Source: Nocardioides exalbidus (GTDB lineage Bacteria; Actinomycetota; Actinomycetes; Propionibacteriales; Nocardioidaceae). Taken from it: a stretch of DNA of 64,000 nt. The translations under genes and the position numbers were made by a program. Below are positions 59,474 to 64,000 of the stretch, piece after piece. A model generated the notes under the pieces. The model searched no databases. It was not told the DNA's origin and saw only the letters and a list, made by a program, of their open reading frames with translations. Each line of letters opens with the position of its first letter. Position 1 is the stretch's first letter. The DNA is taken from the NCBI RefSeq assembly GCF_900105585.1, contig NZ_FNRT01000002.1, positions 3,782,001 to 3,846,000 on the forward strand. The letters are read 5' to 3'.

Positions 59474-61891
59474 TTGCGACTCGGGGATGACGTGTCCGCG
59501 AAGATCGCCGACCTGGTGCGGGGTAGCGGCGGTGTCCACCATGCCCGGGTCACCGGTGACGCCCAGCTCGCTTACGTGGCGTCGCTTGAGGAAGACCTCA
59601 CCGGACGCGACGTGCACCTCGTCCATGCCTCACCCGGGCATCCGCTGTCGGTGTACCAGCTCGTGCAGGACACGCAGCCCAGCGCGGCGGACGCAGCCAG
59701 CGCTGTGGTCGTCTGCATCCGGGAACCGTCTCTTTGCGACGCGACCACTCGTGTCCTCGCCGAGCTGCGTCCAGCCGACCTCGGATCTGTTCCGGTGCTG
59801 TGGGTCGTCATCGAAGATCCGCCGGCCGGGACGTCCGCGGAGTCTTCGTCGACGACACCTCCCGCGTCGTCAACGGCTCCACCTGACGCCCCACATCACG
59901 ATCCGAGGGCGGAGACCGTCCTGGCGGCCGGTGCCGCTCTCGGCCGCCGCTTCACCCTCAACGAGGTCGCCGCGTCCCTCGGGCAACCGGCCATCACACT
60001 CCTCGAGGCCGTCGAGCTGAGCATCGACTCAGGCGTGTTGCGCGCGGAGGCGCACGAGTTGGTGTTCGCGTCGGACCGAGCGTGGCGTGCGGTGCGAAGT
60101 CGTCAGGAGCCAGGGACGTGGGCTCGTCTCGTCGCGGCCGGAATCGAGTCGCACACGGCCTCTCGGAAGGTCGGTCGCCTCCGCGAGCTGCTCGTCGACG
60201 GTGAGCTCGACGACGTGGACCACACCACGTTCGAGCGCCTGTGGGACGTGCTGGCCCAGGCTGACTTCCTTGCCGGGGCAGACCTGTGTCGTCGAAGAGC
60301 CGCCCGAGCCACGCACACTCTCCCCGAAGCGGGAGAGCTCGAGGCCAGGACGGTGCTGTTGGAGCTCCAGTCGGGTCGGCCCGGCTTGATCGAGGAGTAC
60401 GCCGCGAAGCTCGGCGACACTCACCCAACGGCTCTCGGTGCGGCGATCGCGGAAGCACTCATGGTCCCGTACCCGCTCGAGGCGATGGAGTTGGCGCTGA
60501 GGACGCTCGATGCCGCAGAGCCCGGGACCGCGGACCACGCGCGCCTGCACGCCCTGGTCGTCACGTGCAGGGCACTGATCGGCGACGTCGACCTCGCCCA
60601 GCTGGATCTCGTCACGGCGACCGCCACGGCGACAGGCGACCCACGCGCCCGCAGCATGGCCGACTTCGCCCGTGCGGTCGCGATTGCCGCTGACGGAGAT
60701 CCCCTGGCCGTTCTTCGTATCGTCGCGCTCGGCAGCGAGTACCCCGCCAACCAGACCCTGGGACCGATGGGGTGGCTCTCAGGGACCTTTCGCGCCAAGA
60801 CGTTGGTCGACCTGGGTCGCATCGCCGAGTCCGAACACGTCATCGACTCCTGCGCCGACTACGTCGAGCGACGCGGACAGGTCGCCGCACTTCCGCACGT
60901 GATCATGTCTCGCGCAGTCTTCGCCATGGAACAAGGGCGGCTGATCGACGCCGCCCACGGGCTCCTCGCCGCGCGACACATTGGTCTGGCGATCGGACTC
61001 ACCGAGTTCTCCGAAGCGAACATCCTGAGCCGCCTGATCCAGCTGGCCCGCATGAGGGGCGACACGGCCGAGCTCGTGCGGCTCGGTGCGACACTGGAGA
61101 ACCACCTCGAGGACGAGCGCACCCGACTGGACGCCGTGGCGACCGGATTGACGCTTGCAAACGACCTCTTGCCGGCAGAGTGGACACCAAGGTGGGCGAG
61201 CGCACCGTCCCGGGCTCCCCACGACACCACGGCTACTGCGCCACCCGAAGCGATGGACCAGCCGGAGAGCGGCTCGACCGGCTACTCGATCCTTCTCGCG
61301 CTCCACGACGTGCTGGCCACCTTGCGCAGCTCCTTGCTCAACCAAGGAGATCAGAGCGGAGGCCTCGCCATGCTGACGGCGGTGGCACGCACGACAGGTC
61401 TGTCGTTCCCCAGCGCCCTCGCCAGTCACGCGGTGGGGCTGGCCAGCGGAGAGGCTGAAGGCGTTGCTGCCGCCATGACCGTCTACCGGGATCTGCATCG
61501 GCCGCTCCTGCAGGCCCAGGCTCTCGAAGACCTCGGCTATCTGGCGCAGGATCGAGCCGGCTCGATCGCAGCGCTCGAGGAGGCGCGACGCACGTGGCAG
61601 AGCGTGGGCGCCACTCGCGAAGCTGCGCGCATGGACAGGTACCTCCGCAGCCTCGGGAGCAGGTCTGCACCAGCAGTCGACACCAGACGGGCCCTGGACC
61701 TGACCGCTGCGGAGGAACGCGTGGTTCGTGAGCTGCAGGCAGGACGCAGCAATGCCGACATCGCCGAGGCCCTCCAGATCTCGAGGAACACGGTGGCTGT
61801 GCACCTTTCGAGGATCTACGCGCGGTTCGGCGTGGCCAGTCGTGGTGCCCTGATCGAACTGGTGCAGTCGCTCGAGCGCGCGGATCGCTAG
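59474..61891 (+). CDS. large LuxR-family regulator with helical repeat region
   Basis: The start chosen is TTG 59474 because GGGGAGGAGAGG lies at 59456-59467; a GTG at 59420 has no such site. The 805-residue product ends in a LuxR-type helix-turn-helix (LTAAEERVVRELQAGRSNAD, ALQISRNTVAVHLSRIYARF). The middle (~200-720) is helical and TPR-like. It has the general size of LAL (MalT-type) regulators, but no Walker A or B motif is visible, so it is probably ATP-independent. A second regulator of the same shape lies at the end of the window, with an AhpD-like gene between them. Confidence 0.85.
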   Translation: MRLGDDVSAKIADLVRGSGGVHHARVTGDAQLAYVASLEEDLTGRDVHLVHASPGHPLSVYQLVQDTQPSAADAASAVVVCIREPSLCDATTRVLAELRPADLGSVPVLWVVIEDPPAGTSAESSSTTPPASSTAPPDAPHHDPRAETVLAAGAALGRRFTLNEVAASLGQPAITLLEAVELSIDSGVLRAEAHELVFASDRAWRAVRSRQEPGTWARLVAAGIESHTASRKVGRLRELLVDGELDDVDHTTFERLWDVLAQADFLAGADLCRRRAARATHTLPEAGELEARTVLLELQSGRPGLIEEYAAKLGDTHPTALGAAIAEALMVPYPLEAMELALRTLDAAEPGTADHARLHALVVTCRALIGDVDLAQLDLVTATATATGDPRARSMADFARAVAIAADGDPLAVLRIVALGSEYPANQTLGPMGWLSGTFRAKTLVDLGRIAESEHVIDSCADYVERRGQVAALPHVIMSRAVFAMEQGRLIDAAHGLLAARHIGLAIGLTEFSEANILSRLIQLARMRGDTAELVRLGATLENHLEDERTRLDAVATGLTLANDLLPAEWTPRWASAPSRAPHDTTATAPPEAMDQPESGSTGYSILLALHDVLATLRSSLLNQGDQSGGLAMLTAVARTTGLSFPSALASHAVGLASGEAEGVAAAMTVYRDLHRPLLQAQALEDLGYLAQDRAGSIAALEEARRTWQSVGATREAARMDRYLRSLGSRSAPAVDTRRALDLTAAEERVVRELQAGRSNADIAEALQISRNTVAVHLSRIYARFGVASRGALIELVQSLERADR

Positions 61892-61984
61892 CGAGAGTGA
61901 CACGCATCACCCTCACATCCGAATCAGTTACCCGGTCGACCTCACGGAGCGCATTCGCGCTCCGCCATCGAACCGAGGAGAATG

Positions 61985-62440
61985 ATGACCACCCGACAGC
62001 CCCGCCTGAATCTGGCGACCGCAGCACCCAAGGCGGCCAAAGCCCTCTACGCGGCAGACCAGGCACTCCACGAGTCGCCGCTGGACGACAGCATCCTGGA
62101 GCTGGTCAAGCTTCGGGTGTCCCAGATCAACCGGTGCGTGCACTGCATCGACCTGCACACGCACGACGCACTCGACGCGGGAGAAGCACCAGACCGCATC
62201 TACCAGCTCGTCGCGTGGCGTGAGTCCGCCTTGTTCTCGGCCGCTGAGCGCGCCGCCCTCGAGTACGCCGAGGCTACGACGATCCTGAGCGAGCACGGCG
62301 TCAGCGACGAGATCTGGGCCGGCGTCCGCGACGCGTTCAACGACGAGGAGCTGGGCGCTCTGGTCGTGCAGACGGCACTGATCAACGCGTTCAACCGCTT
62401 CGGCGTCCCGCTCCTGGTGCCTGCCAAGAACCGCACGTGA
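61985..62440 (+). CDS. carboxymuconolactone decarboxylase/AhpD-like protein
   Basis: A 151-residue all-helical protein with the redox-active CxxC motif in NRCVHCIDLHTHDALDAG, typical of AhpD-type peroxidase partners. The start at ATG 61985 has GAGGAG four bases upstream; ATG 61982 is nearly equal. It probably reduces peroxides or partners with a peroxiredoxin. It lies between two LuxR-type regulators that could control it. Confidence 0.92.
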   Translation: MTTRQPRLNLATAAPKAAKALYAADQALHESPLDDSILELVKLRVSQINRCVHCIDLHTHDALDAGEAPDRIYQLVAWRESALFSAAERAALEYAEATTILSEHGVSDEIWAGVRDAFNDEELGALVVQTALINAFNRFGVPLLVPAKNRT

Positions 62441-62548
62441 GATCACCCCGGGTCGCGTCCGCGTACGACGAGCTGAGGTCGGCTCGCGCAGCTGTGGCCA
62501 GTCAGGGACCCTTGCGGACGCGACCCGGTAGCGGGCACGACAGCCTCA

Positions 62549-64000
62549 TCAGACGTCGTCGGCCCACGCAGAAAGTTCCGCCCGCGAGGTGATGCCCAGC
62601 TTGAGGTAGATGTGACGCAGGTGCGTGCTCACGGTGTGGGGAGACAACCCCAGATCGTGTGCCATGCGGCTGACGGTGTGACCGGTCAGCACAGCCGTCT
62701 GCGCCACCCGCGCCTCCATCGGCGTCAGGGCTTCGGCTCCGGCCTGGTCGACCTGAAAGCCCCGCAACCTCAGGTACTGACGGATGCGCCATGCGTCCCT
62801 GTGCGCACCCAGAGCGGCCAACTCTGTCTGTGCCGCGAGCATCATCTCGAGCCCGCCCGGTTGGCCATCTTCGAGGAGCTTGGATCCGAGGTCGGATCGC
62901 GCGTGCTGGACCAGAAGTGGGCGGGCCAGCTCCTGCCAGCCGACGACGGCCTTCTCCAGGAGGTCCCGGCGCCACTCGAACATGCCTCGCAGGTGCGCAT
63001 CGATCGTCCTGGCGAAGAGGTGGTCGCCGCCATCACGTGCCGCTCGTTCGCGGGCTCTCTGCACCTGTTGCTCCGCAGTCCAGCGGAATCCCTGCATGAG
63101 CAGGGCGCGCACGATCATGACTTCGTCGCTGGGGTCCAGCCACGGCACCACCTGCAGGTTCTCGGGGTCCACCAGGCGGTCCCTTCCCACGAACCCGTCG
63201 ACGTCGTCGACGAGGAAGCGGTACCAGTCCAGTCGCTTCGCCGACTCCGTTCCAGCTGCCGGCGTGGACCGGGCCAGTACCTGCTTCACCTCGGCCAGGT
63301 CCACCCTCTCGCCTCTGTGCCACGCGACCTTCACCCTCACCGCCAACAAGATCGCGGCGAGGCGGTCGCTGACACCTACTTCAGTCCCCCACACTCGCTC
63401 CCACTGCCCCGCCGCGACGACAGCCTCATCACGGGCATCCTCGATGCGACCCAAGGCGAGCATGACCTGACTGCGTTCTGCGTGGAGCAGCGGCGACGCC
63501 AGTGCCTCTCGACCGAGGTGCACCTGCTCGAGCAGGCCGGTCACACGCCTGAGCGCGACCTCCGGTTGCCCGAACACCGCAGCGAGATGCGGTGCCCAGA
63601 TCATCTCCGGAACGCGATTCTCCTGCCTTGCCCCAGAGGCTCGCCACTCCGACTCTGCGGTCTCGGTCAGGTGCGCCGCCGTCGTGAACGCGCCGCGGTA
63701 GAAGTGCCGGATCGCGTCACAGGTCCGAAGTCGTGAGATCGAGTCAGGATCTCCCGAGGCGATGGCGAGCTCCAGCGCAGCCGGAAGCTGCTCGTCGACC
63801 TCGGCCGCGCGCCCCAGAGTGGACAGACATCTCAGCTGCACGCTCAGGAGGCGAGACCGGGTCAGATCGCTGACGTCTCGCAGAGCAAGACCAGCACGCG
63901 TGTGCTCGAGCGCTTCCGCAGGAGACGGCTCGAGACGCGCGAGCCACATCAGGACACGCGCTTCCGCTTCGGCCTGCCCGCGCTCGATGAAGATTCGGGA
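62549..64000 (-). CDS. large LuxR-family regulator, partial at window edge
   Basis: The minus strand is open from 62549 through the right window edge, so the start lies outside and the N-terminus is missing. The visible part ends in a LuxR-type helix-turn-helix (LTPMEARVAQTAVLTGHTVS, LGLSPHTVSTHLRHIYLKLG). A helical TPR-like region occupies the rest. It resembles the regulator at 59474-61891 in layout, and the two probably arose from a common ancestor. Confidence 0.85.
   Translation of the reverse strand, partial: SRIFIERGQAEAEARVLMWLARLEPSPAEALEHTRAGLALRDVSDLTRSRLLSVQLRCLSTLGRAAEVDEQLPAALELAIASGDPDSISRLRTCDAIRHFYRGAFTTAAHLTETAESEWRASGARQENRVPEMIWAPHLAAVFGQPEVALRRVTGLLEQVHLGREALASPLLHAERSQVMLALGRIEDARDEAVVAAGQWERVWGTEVGVSDRLAAILLAVRVKVAWHRGERVDLAEVKQVLARSTPAAGTESAKRLDWYRFLVDDVDGFVGRDRLVDPENLQVVPWLDPSDEVMIVRALLMQGFRWTAEQQVQRARERAARDGGDHLFARTIDAHLRGMFEWRRDLLEKAVVGWQELARPLLVQHARSDLGSKLLEDGQPGGLEMMLAAQTELAALGAHRDAWRIRQYLRLRGFQVDQAGAEALTPMEARVAQTAVLTGHTVSRMAHDLGLSPHTVSTHLRHIYLKLGITSRAELSAWADDV

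Overview
The window is high-GC DNA of an actinobacterium. Codons strongly favour G or C at the third position, many genes start with GTG, and GTGA/ATGA stop-start overlaps are common. The gcvH / DUF881 / sbp / DUF881 / pgsA block, a nickel superoxide dismutase, an ANTAR protein and a SigB/F-type sigma factor all fit the Actinomycetota. A Nocardioides-like (Propionibacteriales) origin is my best guess, but it is inferred from gene content only.

Layout. (1) 0-5.6 kb, minus strand: conserved housekeeping block with gcvH, two DUF881 proteins around a small DUF1290 membrane protein, a CDP-alcohol phosphatidyltransferase and two CNNM/CorC-type membrane proteins. (2) 5.8-9.3 kb, plus strand: secreted sulfatase, SLC13/ArsB-like permease, threonine/serine dehydratase-like enzyme. 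(3) 9.4-23 kb: cell-surface glycan region with two translationally coupled glycosyltransferase cassettes (9.4-12.6 and 18.8-22.9 kb). Between them lie a 1049-residue secreted NHL-propeller/Ig-like protein, two paralogous LuxR-type regulators and a GlsB-type membrane protein. (4) 22.9-29.6 kb, minus strand: a compact light/redox stress array of GAF-ANTAR protein, two tandem SDRs, an unusual photolyase, a BLUF blue-light sensor, a SigB/F-type sigma factor, a haem-oxygenase-like diiron enzyme and a CDGSH Fe-S protein. A STAS-domain protein lies just beyond, on the opposite strand. (5) 32.7-53.7 kb: a mosaic segment bounded by 84-bp direct repeats (80/84 identical). Each repeat carries a 3' tRNA-like T-arm and a hairpin. 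The segment holds an IS110-family element, several truncated genes, an FAD monooxygenase/MarR pair, azlCD, a PoxB-like enzyme with a glutamate-synthase-like protein, PAP2, a Na+/alanine symporter, DUF2254 and a two-component system with a GerMN lipoprotein. (6) 53.9-64 kb: acetyl-CoA hydrolase/transferase family protein, Ni-SOD, universal stress protein, SDR, type II NADH dehydrogenase and two large LuxR-type regulators flanking an AhpD-like protein. The last regulator runs off the window.

How the genes may work together. The strongest candidate for an undescribed system is the light/redox array. A BLUF photoreceptor stays in one open reading frame with a stress-type sigma factor, directly downstream of a photolyase whose two domains appear to be in swapped order. 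Redox enzymes (two SDRs, a diiron oxidase-like protein, a CDGSH protein) and an RNA-binding ANTAR regulator complete it. I infer that blue light controls synthesis or activity of the sigma factor, which would then drive DNA repair and redox defence. The 33-53 kb segment looks like a degraded integrated element or a hot spot of repeated insertion and deletion.
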